From Phycisphaeraceae bacterium (GTDB taxonomy: Bacteria > Planctomycetota > Phycisphaerae > Phycisphaerales > Phycisphaeraceae): a stretch of DNA of 33,121 nt. A model generated the notes under the pieces. It was given only the letters and a program-made list of their open reading frames with translations, had not been told where the DNA came from and made no database searches. Position 1 is the first letter of the stretch. Each line of letters begins with the position of its first letter. The DNA is taken from positions 1 to 33,121 of the forward strand of contig PBAS01000039.1 in the NCBI GenBank assembly GCA_002716625.1, in the 5' to 3' direction. This document shows positions 1 to 7,635 of the stretch, one piece after another. The position numbers and the translations under genes are program-made.

Positions 1-324
1 GTCAGGAATTATCATCCTCTCAATGAGGAGGCTTGGCAGGACTACACGAGAGTCTCGCCAACAGACCCCTCTCCAGCGCCAGTTGCCGACCCTGCCGATA
101 AAATTGCGATGCACGAAATTGATAAAACCTGGGACGAGGTGTTCAATCAACCCGATTCACCAAGCATTGAGGGGATCGCTGTTGGTAATCCTGTGAACGG
201 GCAGGGTAGCGTTTGTGGGTTCGGGATGAAGGATGCATGGAATTATCCCAGCTCAGATATTTACGGCTATGGGCGAATCGGTGTCACAAATTTTGAGGTC
301 AAAATTCTGGATCAGAGCATCTAA
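1..324 (+). CDS. C-terminal part of an unidentified structural-region protein (5' end outside window)
   Basis: The frame is open from the first base to a TAA at 322-324, giving 107 residues, so the true start lies upstream of the window. An internal ATG at 109 could be taken as a start, but the reading frame before it is protein-like (Pro/Asp-rich, ending ADPADKIA) and has no ribosome-binding site in front of that ATG. The C-terminal half is rich in Gly, Asn and Tyr, as in beta-rich virion proteins. The stop overlaps the ATG of the next gene, so the two are probably translationally coupled in the tail operon. I do not recognise the family. A tail or baseplate role is inferred only from position. 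Confidence 0.65.
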   Translation, partial: VRNYHPLNEEAWQDYTRVSPTDPSPAPVADPADKIAMHEIDKTWDEVFNQPDSPSIEGIAVGNPVNGQGSVCGFGMKDAWNYPSSDIYGYGRIGVTNFEVKILDQSI

Positions 325-965
325 TGAAGTTGAAGGTAAGCACTGCAAACATTCCCGCAGCGAAAGCAGTCGATGTTAGCGACTCGTTCACGAGTCTGAC
401 ATCTACGGGACATATATCGGCTATCCCCGAACTTGTGCGACCACCAATTCCATCGATGATTTCAGGCGCGGGTGACGGTGGAGTGCTTGACGGCAGTGAT
501 CTTTCCGCGCTCACGCAAGAAGAAATTGAATCTGGAAATTTGATCTCTCATGGCGAAGACATCTACAAGTGGGATGCTGGTCGATCCAAGCTGTTGTCGT
601 TAAATCGAAAACAATTTGTTGCAGGTCGAGCCGACGATGTGTACAATATGTTTCTGGACGTAAGCGGAGTAATTTCCTCAAACTCGGGATACCCACTTCG
701 TCACGAATGTGTCTTAACGGGCCTTGCGGCGATGATCTCCGGGCCTGTGAATGAAGATTGTGTTTTTGAGATTCAATCCGAAGATATGACGGTACTTGCC
801 AGCCTGACAATTGTTGCAGGCCAAGTACAGACGGTGAATGCAGATTTAGATTTGCCGACAGGACAGGATAATAAATCGATAAAAATATTTTGTAAAGGCG
901 CGAGAGTGGTGAACCCGGTCGCAGCAGTTGAGCTGGGCTGGGTCGCAGGAAGCGCCACCACTTAA
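324..965 (+). CDS. Unidentified tail-module protein
   Basis: This 213-residue protein starts at an ATG overlapping the preceding stop (TAATG). It has no signal peptide, membrane segment or recognised catalytic motif. The first ~65 residues are Ser/Thr/Pro-rich and the middle resembles virion proteins that end in a compact beta domain (residues ~130-213, alternating hydrophobic pattern, few charged residues). It sits between two other structural-type genes in the same orientation with almost no spacing, so a minor tail or baseplate component is the simplest reading. No homologous family is recognised. Confidence 0.6.
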   Translation: MKLKVSTANIPAAKAVDVSDSFTSLTSTGHISAIPELVRPPIPSMISGAGDGGVLDGSDLSALTQEEIESGNLISHGEDIYKWDAGRSKLLSLNRKQFVAGRADDVYNMFLDVSGVISSNSGYPLRHECVLTGLAAMISGPVNEDCVFEIQSEDMTVLASLTIVAGQVQTVNADLDLPTGQDNKSIKIFCKGARVVNPVAAVELGWVAGSATT

Positions 966-980
966 AAAAAGGAAAAAAAC

Positions 981-1877
981 ATGCCAGCTAGCGACTTCAC
1001 GCTTATTACCAATGCCAGCCACCCCGCATATAGCGAAGAGGTGGATTCATATCTAGATCCAGGCAATGCGAAAGCACGCCGACTTTTCATCAAGGGCTCA
1101 CCGTCACCAAGAAAAGGCATCGCAGCATTCTACTGCCTGACCAAGGCGGGATTCTCTGGAATCGAAGGTGACTCTATTTCTCTTCGATTGAGTTTCCAGA
1201 ATCACCAAGACGGCGCGAACAGCACAAACCCCGGTGACATCGGTCTGTTTGCGTTCGCAGACAAGGCCCGACTGCAAGCGATGGCAGACGCAAACAGCAC
1301 CGCAGGCTACAGTGACTCTGATGTGATGGAAGATGACATGCAGGGCGTTTCGATGCAGCGAGTAAACTTCAAGGACAATCGCCACTCCGAATTCAGATTG
1401 GGTCGCAACGAGCAACACGGCAACGGTTTGCCGTCGAACATCGACCAAGGCGATGATTTCGCAGTTAAAAATGCGTCGGATTGGCAACACATTCGTATGG
1501 ATATCACGATCTACACGGACTCGGGCCTGAAAAAGGTGAAGGTAAAGGGATATCAAAGTAAGAAAAATATTCCTTACCCAACAACAGAGGCCGCTTGGGA
1601 AGATGCGTCAAACTTCGCGCAGAGCGAAAAAACCGATACATGGCAAAAAATGTTCGACTATGACGGCAATGGTGTTGTCGATGGTGGCGTTAACTGGGCA
1701 TCTGGTGACCCTATCGAGGGCAGCCTGACAAACAGCGCTGGTGATGCAACCGAAGCAGTCAGCGGCTTTTACTGGCGGGATGCCGAGCGTGGCCACAGCA
1801 ATCGTGACGAGCAAGCCTACCAGCCACAGGTTACCATTGGCCGCTTTGAGTGCAGAATCAAAAGCGACACCGTTTAA
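981..1877 (+). CDS. Unidentified structural protein with an EF-hand-like calcium loop
   Basis: This 298-residue protein has an A/G-rich ribosome-binding region (AAAAAAAGGAAAAAAAC) directly before the ATG. It has no signal peptide or membrane helix. Near residue 225 it carries DYDGNGVVDGG, which matches the D-x-D-G-N-G-x-V-D spacing of EF-hand or dockerin-type calcium loops. This is a single loop, so calcium binding is a suggestion only. Many Asp, Asn, Gly and aromatic residues suggest a beta-rich, possibly glycan-facing protein. The neighbours are a tail-module gene and a long fibre-like protein, so a baseplate or receptor-binding accessory role is plausible. The family is not recognised. Confidence 0.6.
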   Translation: MPASDFTLITNASHPAYSEEVDSYLDPGNAKARRLFIKGSPSPRKGIAAFYCLTKAGFSGIEGDSISLRLSFQNHQDGANSTNPGDIGLFAFADKARLQAMADANSTAGYSDSDVMEDDMQGVSMQRVNFKDNRHSEFRLGRNEQHGNGLPSNIDQGDDFAVKNASDWQHIRMDITIYTDSGLKKVKVKGYQSKKNIPYPTTEAAWEDASNFAQSEKTDTWQKMFDYDGNGVVDGGVNWASGDPIEGSLTNSAGDATEAVSGFYWRDAERGHSNRDEQAYQPQVTIGRFECRIKSDTV

Positions 1878-1899
1878 TCCTCAACCAGGAGTATAGGAC

Positions 1900-4869
1900 A
1901 TGAACGTCGATTGGACGCAATCCGATCTCTCTTTTGTTGAAGATTTCTCATCGGGCACCTGGCCTGCGTCAACGGCGCATGTTGTACCGGACGATTTTTC
2001 ATCCCCAACATCATTAGAGTTTGTAGAGGATTTTTCGGCAGGCACCTGGCCTGCCTCAACGGCACATGTTGTGCCAGACGATTTTTCATCATTTGACTTG
2101 CAATACATCGTTGACGATTTTGACTGGAGTGTCGCGTCAACACCACAACCACAACAGGAGAATAATCCCATGGCGAAACGCCTTTACTTGAAAGCCCCCG
2201 CAGGCGGCGGCGATGTCCTCATTAGCGATCTTGGATTGCTGATTCCCGAATCCGAAACCGATGGCTTGCTCGTAAGCTGTAGCGATGAAGAATCGCTTGA
2301 TGCTGCGGCTGGTGAGAGAATTTTAGTCAGCAGTAGCGAAGTGCGCGGAAGTAAGGTTTTGCTTGCCCTCTTAGAAAGCTCAGTCCTCTTGATGAAGCGG
2401 GCCGCCGCCGATTCATACAGCACCTCAGCCAATTTAGCAGTGCCATTCCAAAGTGAGGAATTAATGACCGCCGACCTCGCAGACCAACAGGTAGTCATGG
2501 CAGAAGCCGAAGTTGTTGGGTCATTCAAGGCCAATAGCGTCGAAACAGATTCCGTAAGTCTCTTAGGAAACGACCTTAGTGCGACCCTGACAGGTCACGC
2601 CACCAGACTTTCGAGTGAAGAGACAAAGAGCACCGACCACGAGTCACGACTTGGGGTCATCGAAGGTTCAGCCGCTGGTTCTGTTGCGAAAGCCGAACAA
2701 GATGCTAAAGACTACAGCGATGCCGCTCTTAACACGCTAAAAGACGGATCGACCAAAAAGCTTTCCGATTTGGAATCAGATGATGCCGCCGCAAGCGCAC
2801 GACTCGATACAATCGAGGGTGCAGGGGCGGGCTCTATTTCAGCAGCAGTCGCGGCAGAAGCAACGATCGCTCGTGGAGCAGAGAGTGCGGCTCAAAGCAA
2901 AGCGGATTCAAACGAATCCGAAATTACTACCCTTAAAGGGGCCGACAGCGTCCCTGGCTCCGTCGCCAACAGCGTAAAAGTCGAGTCAGATCGAGCGCAG
3001 GCTGCGGAGGCTTTTAACGCCGCCAATATTCAGGCTGGCGCGGAGTTGCTGTTTTATCCCAACGGGGTGCAGGGCTACAAGGCTATATTAGCCGGAGCGG
3101 GATTGTCGGTTGGGTCGGACTCGTTGATCGATTTGGCCGAGGACAACAAGAGCGCACATGACGCACTTGTTGCCGACATTGGCAATGCATCCACTCCGAA
3201 CACCGTCAAGGGTGACATCAAAGCTCTCGAAGATGAGGATACCTCCATAAAGGCCGACATCAGTGCCTTGCAGGTTTCCAAGGCAGATCACGAGTCGCGA
3301 ATTGACGATCTCGAGGGTGACTTGCCAGCAGAAGTTTCAACGATCAACAATACGTTGCTAAACATCTCTAACCCTGGCTCATCGAACAACCCTGGTCTTC
3401 TGCAAATTCTGGAGACTCAGGCAGCGGGAATTTCAACCGCAGCAACCGCGAACACCAGTTCGATCACGGCTGAAGCATCTGCGCGAATTGCTGCTGACCA
3501 GCAATTAAGTTCCGACATCAGCGCCGTTGATGCGCGTGTTGACAACATGCTGTCCAATACAGACCCAGCCAGTTTGGATTCGTTGGCAGAGATTGTGACA
3601 GCGTTTCAGGCCAGTGACAGTTCTACAGCGAGTACACTCCTGCAAATGCAGAACACTCACACCGCTGACAAAGATGCACACGCTGCACTTATCACTGCGG
3701 CTCAATCCGATGCAACTGCAAATGCGACCGCGATTTCTCAGCTTGAGGGTGATGAAATTGCCGTCAGTGTTGGCGCAAGCGAACCATATTTGAATGCACT
3801 GTACTCGACACTTGGTGCAACAAGCGTTAAGGATTATTTAGAGTTGAATGCTAGCGGTTTAGCGGCTGGCGGTGACGCACTCATAGGCAGTGGTGGTATG
3901 GCAACATACCAATCAAATTTTGGTGCAGCGGCAGCGGGAAGTGCTTTCGCTCAGATTGCCGAGAACGAATCGGACATTGCGGCAAATGCGGCGGCAATCT
4001 CTCAGGAGATAGCCGATCGTCAAAGTGCAATTTCAACCTTGGCGAGTGACGTAAGCCAAAACGAATCGGATGCTGACGCAGCAATCGCCGCTGTTGCAAG
4101 TGACCTGACAACGAAAGACGCAGCACAAACAAGCGCACTGGCGCAGGCAGTCGCAGATGCATTGGCGGCTCGAAATTTGATCATCGCAGACGTTGCGGCG
4201 AACGAATTGGCAAGCGATCAGGCTGAAGCAGCCCTCGCTTCCGCAGACACAGCCAATGCGGCCACGGCGGCAGCAGCCACGGCAGCAGTTGCGGCAGACC
4301 TGGTCACGGAAGAGGCGGCTAGAGCGGCAGCGGATAGCGCAGCAGCAACAGCTAACCAAACTGCACGGGATGCTATCGTAGCAACCGCAGATACTGATCG
4401 TGCCACAGCGGCAGCGGCGATAGTGGCGGCTGAACAAGCGGCAGCGGCAGCTCTCGCTGCGGAAAAAATTGTTCAGGACAATGCCAGAGCGGCACTCGTC
4501 CTTGAACACAAGTCACAAGATTTCACCGAGAACGGATGGGTTTCATATATGCACCTGAAATCAAGCGGTTCCGCGATCCCTTCCAACAGCAACAGTGCAA
4601 GATTTAGCGCGGATCACACAGTCAAGGGTTACTCCATCGGACTTGGCGCTACAACTGGCGCTGCGGCAGAAATCAAAATCAAACTCATTGATGATGCTGG
4701 CGCGGTCAAAGCAGAGGAGACCATCTCTGTAAGCCAGGGCACAAGCTATAAGGGTGGCGATTTAGCCTCCCCGATGGCAGCAGCCGCTGGTGACAGACTG
4801 GCCGTGGAGGTCAGCAGTGGACTGGTCAGCGATCCAGTTGTCTCTGTTGACTACTTTAAAAATGTATAA
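1900..4869 (+). CDS. Long alanine-rich, coiled-coil tail fibre-like protein
   Basis: The protein has 989 residues. Residues ~10-80 hold two 29-residue tandem repeats with the core EDFSxGTWPAST. A second possible start, MAKRLYLKAP, lies at residue 91 behind its own AGGAG. Residues ~170-860 are Ala/Asp/Ser/Glu-rich with heptad-like stretches (for example AEQDAKDYSDAALNTLKDG), as in trimeric phage fibre shafts. The last ~115 residues lose the Ala bias and look like a beta-sandwich tip (VKGYSIGLG, AGDRLAVEVSSG). The size, shaft-plus-tip layout and place just before the lysis genes fit a host-recognition fibre. Assignment to the shaft class is firmer than any claim about receptor type. The plain start has AGGAG about 12 nt upstream. 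Confidence 0.75.
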   Translation: MNVDWTQSDLSFVEDFSSGTWPASTAHVVPDDFSSPTSLEFVEDFSAGTWPASTAHVVPDDFSSFDLQYIVDDFDWSVASTPQPQQENNPMAKRLYLKAPAGGGDVLISDLGLLIPESETDGLLVSCSDEESLDAAAGERILVSSSEVRGSKVLLALLESSVLLMKRAAADSYSTSANLAVPFQSEELMTADLADQQVVMAEAEVVGSFKANSVETDSVSLLGNDLSATLTGHATRLSSEETKSTDHESRLGVIEGSAAGSVAKAEQDAKDYSDAALNTLKDGSTKKLSDLESDDAAASARLDTIEGAGAGSISAAVAAEATIARGAESAAQSKADSNESEITTLKGADSVPGSVANSVKVESDRAQAAEAFNAANIQAGAELLFYPNGVQGYKAILAGAGLSVGSDSLIDLAEDNKSAHDALVADIGNASTPNTVKGDIKALEDEDTSIKADISALQVSKADHESRIDDLEGDLPAEVSTINNTLLNISNPGSSNNPGLLQILETQAAGISTAATANTSSITAEASARIAADQQLSSDISAVDARVDNMLSNTDPASLDSLAEIVTAFQASDSSTASTLLQMQNTHTADKDAHAALITAAQSDATANATAISQLEGDEIAVSVGASEPYLNALYSTLGATSVKDYLELNASGLAAGGDALIGSGGMATYQSNFGAAAAGSAFAQIAENESDIAANAAAISQEIADRQSAISTLASDVSQNESDADAAIAAVASDLTTKDAAQTSALAQAVADALAARNLIIADVAANELASDQAEAALASADTANAATAAAATAAVAADLVTEEAARAAADSAAATANQTARDAIVATADTDRATAAAAIVAAEQAAAAALAAEKIVQDNARAALVLEHKSQDFTENGWVSYMHLKSSGSAIPSNSNSARFSADHTVKGYSIGLGATTGAAAEIKIKLIDDAGAVKAEETISVSQGTSYKGGDLASPMAAAAGDRLAVEVSSGLVSDPVVSVDYFKNV
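1933..2090 (+). repeat. Two-copy 87-bp-period tandem repeat inside the fibre gene
   Basis: Copy A is 1933-2003 and copy B is 2020-2090, each 71 bp, with starts 87 bp (29 codons) apart. Both encode FVEDFSxGTWPASTAHVVPDD followed by FSS. Most differences between copies are at third codon positions, so the repeat is held at protein level and the duplication is not fresh. Confidence 0.85.
2156..2172 (+). promoter_or_regulatory. Internal ribosome-binding site and in-frame ATG within the fibre gene
   Basis: AGGAG at 2156-2160 is followed after 9 nt by ATG at 2170, in frame with the long ORF. The site looks like a normal phage gene start, yet there is no stop between 1900 and 2170. A shorter 899-residue product lacking the repeat-bearing N terminus is therefore likely to be made as well. 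Confidence 0.5.
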
Positions 4870-4973
4870 TGATTGAGTGGCTAGGGCACAAAGCGCAAAA
4901 AATTAATGGACCGTTGTTTGTCCTCTCGCTTGTCCTAGCCATATCATTGCATTTGATGCTATACTTGGGATAA
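4869..4973 (+). CDS. 34-residue single-TM protein, holin candidate
   Basis: The ATG overlaps the fibre gene's TAA (TAATG) and the frame closes at TAA 4971-4973. The product is a short, partly basic N-terminal segment (MIEWLGHKAQKING) followed by one hydrophobic stretch of about 19 residues, PLFVLSLVLAISLHLMLYL. It lies immediately before the endolysin, where phages usually place the holin. Its stop codon sits inside the hairpin that covers the endolysin start. Class III holins have one TM segment but are longer, so this would be an unusually small example. No ribosome-binding site is obvious, and translation probably depends on coupling to the fibre gene. Alternatives are a holin regulator or a leader peptide. 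Confidence 0.5.
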   Translation: MIEWLGHKAQKINGPLFVLSLVLAISLHLMLYLG

Positions 4974-5002
4974 CCCGGAGGACCGAGCGGGTTCCCAAGT
5001 AT
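4961..5002 (+). promoter_or_regulatory. Hairpin masking the endolysin start codon
   Basis: ATACTTGGGA (4961-4970) pairs perfectly with TCCCAAGTAT (4993-5002). After a 2-nt bulge, ACCCG (4973-4977) pairs with CGGGT (4988-4992). The 10-nt loop 4978-4987 contains most of the Shine-Dalgarno GGAGG (4977-4981). The AU of the endolysin AUG (5001-5002) is paired at the base of the stem. There is no T-tract, so this is not a typical terminator. A ribosome finishing the 34-residue ORF (stop 4971-4973) would open the 5' arm, which suggests translational coupling of lysin to the small membrane protein. Confidence 0.65.
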
Positions 5003-5600
5003 GCGTGTATATCTCGACCCCGGACACGGGGGACGAAACACCGGCACAAAAGTCGGAAACATCCAAGAAAAAACATACACCCTCGCGTTCGCGACAAAAC
5101 TTAAGAATGCCCTGCACAACTTCTACAAGGACTTTGATGTAGCCCTTTCAAGAGAACAAGACTCTTACATTAATAATCCAGACCGAGCCCGATTTGCAAA
5201 CGAGTGGGGTGCCGACCTCGTTATTTCAATTCACGTTAACGCACATCAGAGGGCCGATGTTGGAGGGTTGATGTGTTTTCATGTCGATGCTGTTGGCGAG
5301 GAGATTGGATCGAAGATAATGGACTGTGCTCCAAGAGGGTTAAAACGCACCAAATCAAAAAGCTATCTGGCGCAAAGCGATGATTGGACCAAAGATGCAT
5401 ACGCATGTATTGAAGGCTACAACGCCCCTGTTGTTTTGGTTGAGTTATTCTTTGCCTCTAATCCTTCAAACCTCAAACAAGGAACATCACGACCCGGCAC
5501 AAATGCAATGCTCTCTGCCATAATTCAGGGCATCACCCTCCACGAAACCAACCTATATTTCAACGGCAAACTTGAGGACGGAATTGATAAATTTAAATGA
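5001..5600 (+). CDS. Endolysin: N-acetylmuramoyl-L-alanine amidase (amidase_3)
   Basis: The 199-residue enzyme cleaves the bond between N-acetylmuramic acid and L-alanine of the peptide stem in peptidoglycan. The amidase_3 hallmarks are in order: DPGHGG (residues 6-11, zinc ligand His9), Glu23 in the following helix, SIHVNA (76-81, ligand His78) and VELFF with catalytic Glu148. The length matches a single catalytic domain with no cell-wall-binding module, as usual for phages of Gram-negative hosts. There is no signal peptide, so export would need a holin. The ATG at 5001 begins the conserved MRVYLDPGHGG and is buried in the upstream hairpin. The 3' end overlaps the next gene (ATGA). Confidence 0.93.
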   Translation: MRVYLDPGHGGRNTGTKVGNIQEKTYTLAFATKLKNALHNFYKDFDVALSREQDSYINNPDRARFANEWGADLVISIHVNAHQRADVGGLMCFHVDAVGEEIGSKIMDCAPRGLKRTKSKSYLAQSDDWTKDAYACIEGYNAPVVLVELFFASNPSNLKQGTSRPGTNAMLSAIIQGITLHETNLYFNGKLEDGIDKFK

Positions 5601-5866
5601 ACACGGTCCCCTTTTTCTTGGCTGCGATTTTTGGCCTTAATGGGTGCGCTCATAGCGGCGCTCTCCTTTGCACTCGCAATTATATAGAAATTGAGCATAA
5701 GCAGGTCACGACGATGGAGCTCGATAATCTGGGCAACATCATCGGGCAGGATGTTGTTCAGAGCAGCAAGCAAACCGTGAGGTCGAAGCTTCAATTCCTC
5801 TGCCCGGTTGCGGTCAAAAACGAAAATGAACCACCACCGAAAAAAGAAAAAGGAATCCTGCTATAA
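5597..5866 (+). CDS. Small lipoprotein, outer-membrane spanin candidate
   Basis: This 89-residue product starts at an ATGA overlap with the endolysin. The N terminus (MNTVPFFLAAIFGLNGC) is a hydrophobic signal ending in a lipobox-like LNGC, so Cys17 may be lipidated. Asn at position -2 is tolerated but uncommon, and the signal lacks a basic n-region. The mature part is mixed, with a Pro/Lys-rich end (PPPKKEK). A small lipoprotein directly after the endolysin is the usual place and size for an o-spanin, which links with an inner-membrane partner to fuse the envelope membranes. No i-spanin gene is recognised nearby. The frame also holds the start region of the next lipoprotein. Confidence 0.5.
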   Translation: MNTVPFFLAAIFGLNGCAHSGALLCTRNYIEIEHKQVTTMELDNLGNIIGQDVVQSSKQTVRSKLQFLCPVAVKNENEPPPKKEKGILL

Positions 5867-7053
5867 AGCGACTTCTTCCAGTTCTATTTTTTTTGGGTTG
5901 CAGCGACACAAACCTGTCGCTCGTGTGCCCGTCCTCGTGCTATGAGGAGAATGGTAATGCAGGAGTAGGTGCTTGCGCCGAAGGCACCCCTATCTACTCC
6001 AATGAGGAGACCTGCGAACTCGATGACTGTGTTGGTGATGTTGGCAGCGTTAGCGAAACCTGCAACGGTATCGATGATGACTGTGATGGAGTCACCGATG
6101 AAGTTTATGCGACGATCGACAGGAGAAAGGATGCCTGCGACACGCTCAAGGGGGTATGTGCTTCGAGCCATGTTTATTGCGATGGCGAAAATGGATGGGT
6201 CTGCGAGAAGCCTGATACTTACGAAAGTACAGAGACATCTTGTGACGGGCTCGACAACGATTGCTCGGGACTTGTGGATGACATTGCCATTTCTGAGCTT
6301 ACACTTTGTTATAGCTACGACCCTATAACGCTAGTCAATCAGGCAACCGGCCACTGTCATCCAGGGTACTGGCATTGTGACCCAGAAGGCACGGGAGAGA
6401 TGACCTGCGTCTCAGAGCAAGGCCCAAAGAGAGAAACAGTATGCGGCCAAGATGCCGATTGCGATGGTCAGGTCTATAGCCAAGACACAAATCAACTCGA
6501 CAAATGGCAGATTGTTTTTGGTGTTGATTACTCTGGGTCGATGAGCACTTATATCGATAATCTCAGCCTTGCCCTTGATTCGTTTGTTTCTCAATTTTCC
6601 TCTCCTCAGCATGAGTTTGCGCTGGTCAATATCGCCGCCACCAATCCAACGCATTTGGAAATTTTGGCCGATTTTGGTCCATTTTCAGCACTTATTTCTG
6701 CTCTAGACCCCGACCTAAACGGCGCAGAAGAGGCATCCATTGACGCAATTCATGCGGTTTGCAGCGGTGACTTGCTTGAGTTCAACCCTAACGCGCATAA
6801 AATCTATGTTGGTTTTACGGACGAGCCGGGTCAAACCTATTCCTCGCCACCCCAGAGCATTGCGGGTGGCGGTGACGTTTGTTTTCAAAACGATGTTGTT
6901 GTTTACATGTTCTCACTCAGCCCTTACGAATGGGAAGATGCGACCGATCCCACAGGGGGTACATCATTTTTTCTGAGTCATCGTCATCGCTCAATGCTCG
7001 ATGACCTCAACACCATCGTTAAAGAAATTAGCTGTTCAGATGGTGGTCAATAG
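5863..7053 (+). CDS. Lipoprotein with MopE-type Cys/Asp repeats and a von Willebrand A domain
   Basis: Read from an AUA at 5863, the protein has 396 residues and begins with a textbook type II signal (IKRLLPVLFFLGC) with lipidated Cys13. AAGGAA lies about 8 nt upstream, and no ATG, GTG or CTG exists between the in-frame stop at 5827 and that point. The first conventional codon is TTG 5893, which would delete most of the signal. Residues ~15-200 hold many cysteines and the calcium-binding-like motifs CNGIDDDCDG (67-76), CDGLDNDCSG (127-136) and DADCDG. A VWA domain follows, with MIDAS motif DYSGS (222-226) and a later metal-site-like GFTDEPG. VWA domains bind ligands through a divalent cation. 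It is surface or periplasmic and tethered to a membrane. Its role next to the lysis genes is unknown; conversion or superinfection exclusion is possible. Confidence 0.75.
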   Translation: MKRLLPVLFFLGCSDTNLSLVCPSSCYEENGNAGVGACAEGTPIYSNEETCELDDCVGDVGSVSETCNGIDDDCDGVTDEVYATIDRRKDACDTLKGVCASSHVYCDGENGWVCEKPDTYESTETSCDGLDNDCSGLVDDIAISELTLCYSYDPITLVNQATGHCHPGYWHCDPEGTGEMTCVSEQGPKRETVCGQDADCDGQVYSQDTNQLDKWQIVFGVDYSGSMSTYIDNLSLALDSFVSQFSSPQHEFALVNIAATNPTHLEILADFGPFSALISALDPDLNGAEEASIDAIHAVCSGDLLEFNPNAHKIYVGFTDEPGQTYSSPPQSIAGGGDVCFQNDVVVYMFSLSPYEWEDATDPTGGTSFFLSHRHRSMLDDLNTIVKEISCSDGGQ

Positions 7054-7110
7054 CCGTTGCTAGGCCCAGAACGAAATATAAACTGCAAATACAAAACAAA
7101 ATCCATCCAC

Positions 7111-7365
7111 TCATTTTTTCAATACCCCCAAAATTGATTCTAACTGTTCCAGCATCAGCCGGTCCTCGTCGTCCAAACGACCCGCATCCATCGATAAAAA
7201 ATCAACAAATCGATCAATCGATTCGATTAAAGACCTGTATAGTTCTATCCATCGTATTTCGTGTTTAAATGTGGCCAAATCGCAATCCGCATCCTCCAGA
7301 AGAGACCGGGCTGTTTTTGCCAGACCTGCAATTCGTACCTTGGTCATCTGTTTTTTCGCTGCCAT
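7111..7365 (-). CDS. Small hypothetical protein at the end of the recombination operon
   Basis: The frame is open further upstream, but that part is the antisense-frame shadow of the neighbouring 79-residue gene. The start MAAKKQMTKVRIAG at 7365 gives 84 residues. The ribosome-binding site is weak (ACGAGAAC), and a second ATG seven codons on is possible. The product is mostly helical, with a basic first 20 residues and an acidic second half (LDDEDRLMLEQLE). Nothing resembles a known domain. It is the last gene of the minus-strand operon and converges on the VWA lipoprotein gene, with only 57 bp between stops and no clear terminator. Confidence 0.5.
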   Translation of the reverse strand: MAAKKQMTKVRIAGLAKTARSLLEDADCDLATFKHEIRWIELYRSLIESIDRFVDFLSMDAGRLDDEDRLMLEQLESILGVLKK

Positions 7366-7387
7366 TTGGTTGTTCTCGTGTCGGTGG

Positions 7388-7627
7388 TTAGTGATATGAG
7401 CCGGTTGATCGGCTAATAAGCTGCAGTGCATTTTCACGCTTCTCTTCATAAGATGCCGGATTTTCTTCGCGATGGTTCTGAACAATAAGTGTTGTTCTGC
7501 GCTCGGGCCGACCGAACTTATGGAGAGCCTGCCCGTGAGCAGACTCCCCATCGTCGGCATCTACATGTCCGACCTCTTGCAGTTTTGGCTCGAGGTCAGG
7601 ATGAAACACATAGACCCAGTATTTCAT
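7388..7627 (-). CDS. Small hypothetical protein (79 aa)
   Basis: It starts MKYWVYVFHPDLEPKLQ after AAGGGA about 5 nt upstream, 8 nt beyond the SSB stop, so it is co-transcribed with SSB. The N-terminal beta-like start and mixed charge suggest a small folded protein. Residues 20-60 are polar with several Arg, His and Glu. There is no membrane segment or signal. The family is not recognised; a recombination accessory role is inferred only from the operon. Confidence 0.6.
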   Translation of the reverse strand: MKYWVYVFHPDLEPKLQEVGHVDADDGESAHGQALHKFGRPERRTTLIVQNHREENPASYEEKRENALQLISRSTGSYH

Positions 7628-7635
7628 AGCATCCC

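Noticed and set aside
4033..4509. Long minus-strand frame opposite the fibre gene's Ala-rich shaft
   Set aside because: It is a product of GC-rich Ala codons on the plus strand; the Cys/Arg-rich translation is typical of antisense shadows.
4856..5119. Minus-strand frame opposite the small TM ORF and endolysin start
   Set aside because: It is a shadow frame with no ribosome site; the region is explained by the hairpin and plus-strand genes.
7054..7110. Possible bidirectional terminator between convergent genes
   Set aside because: The gap has A-rich and T-rich tracts but no convincing stem, so no terminator is called.
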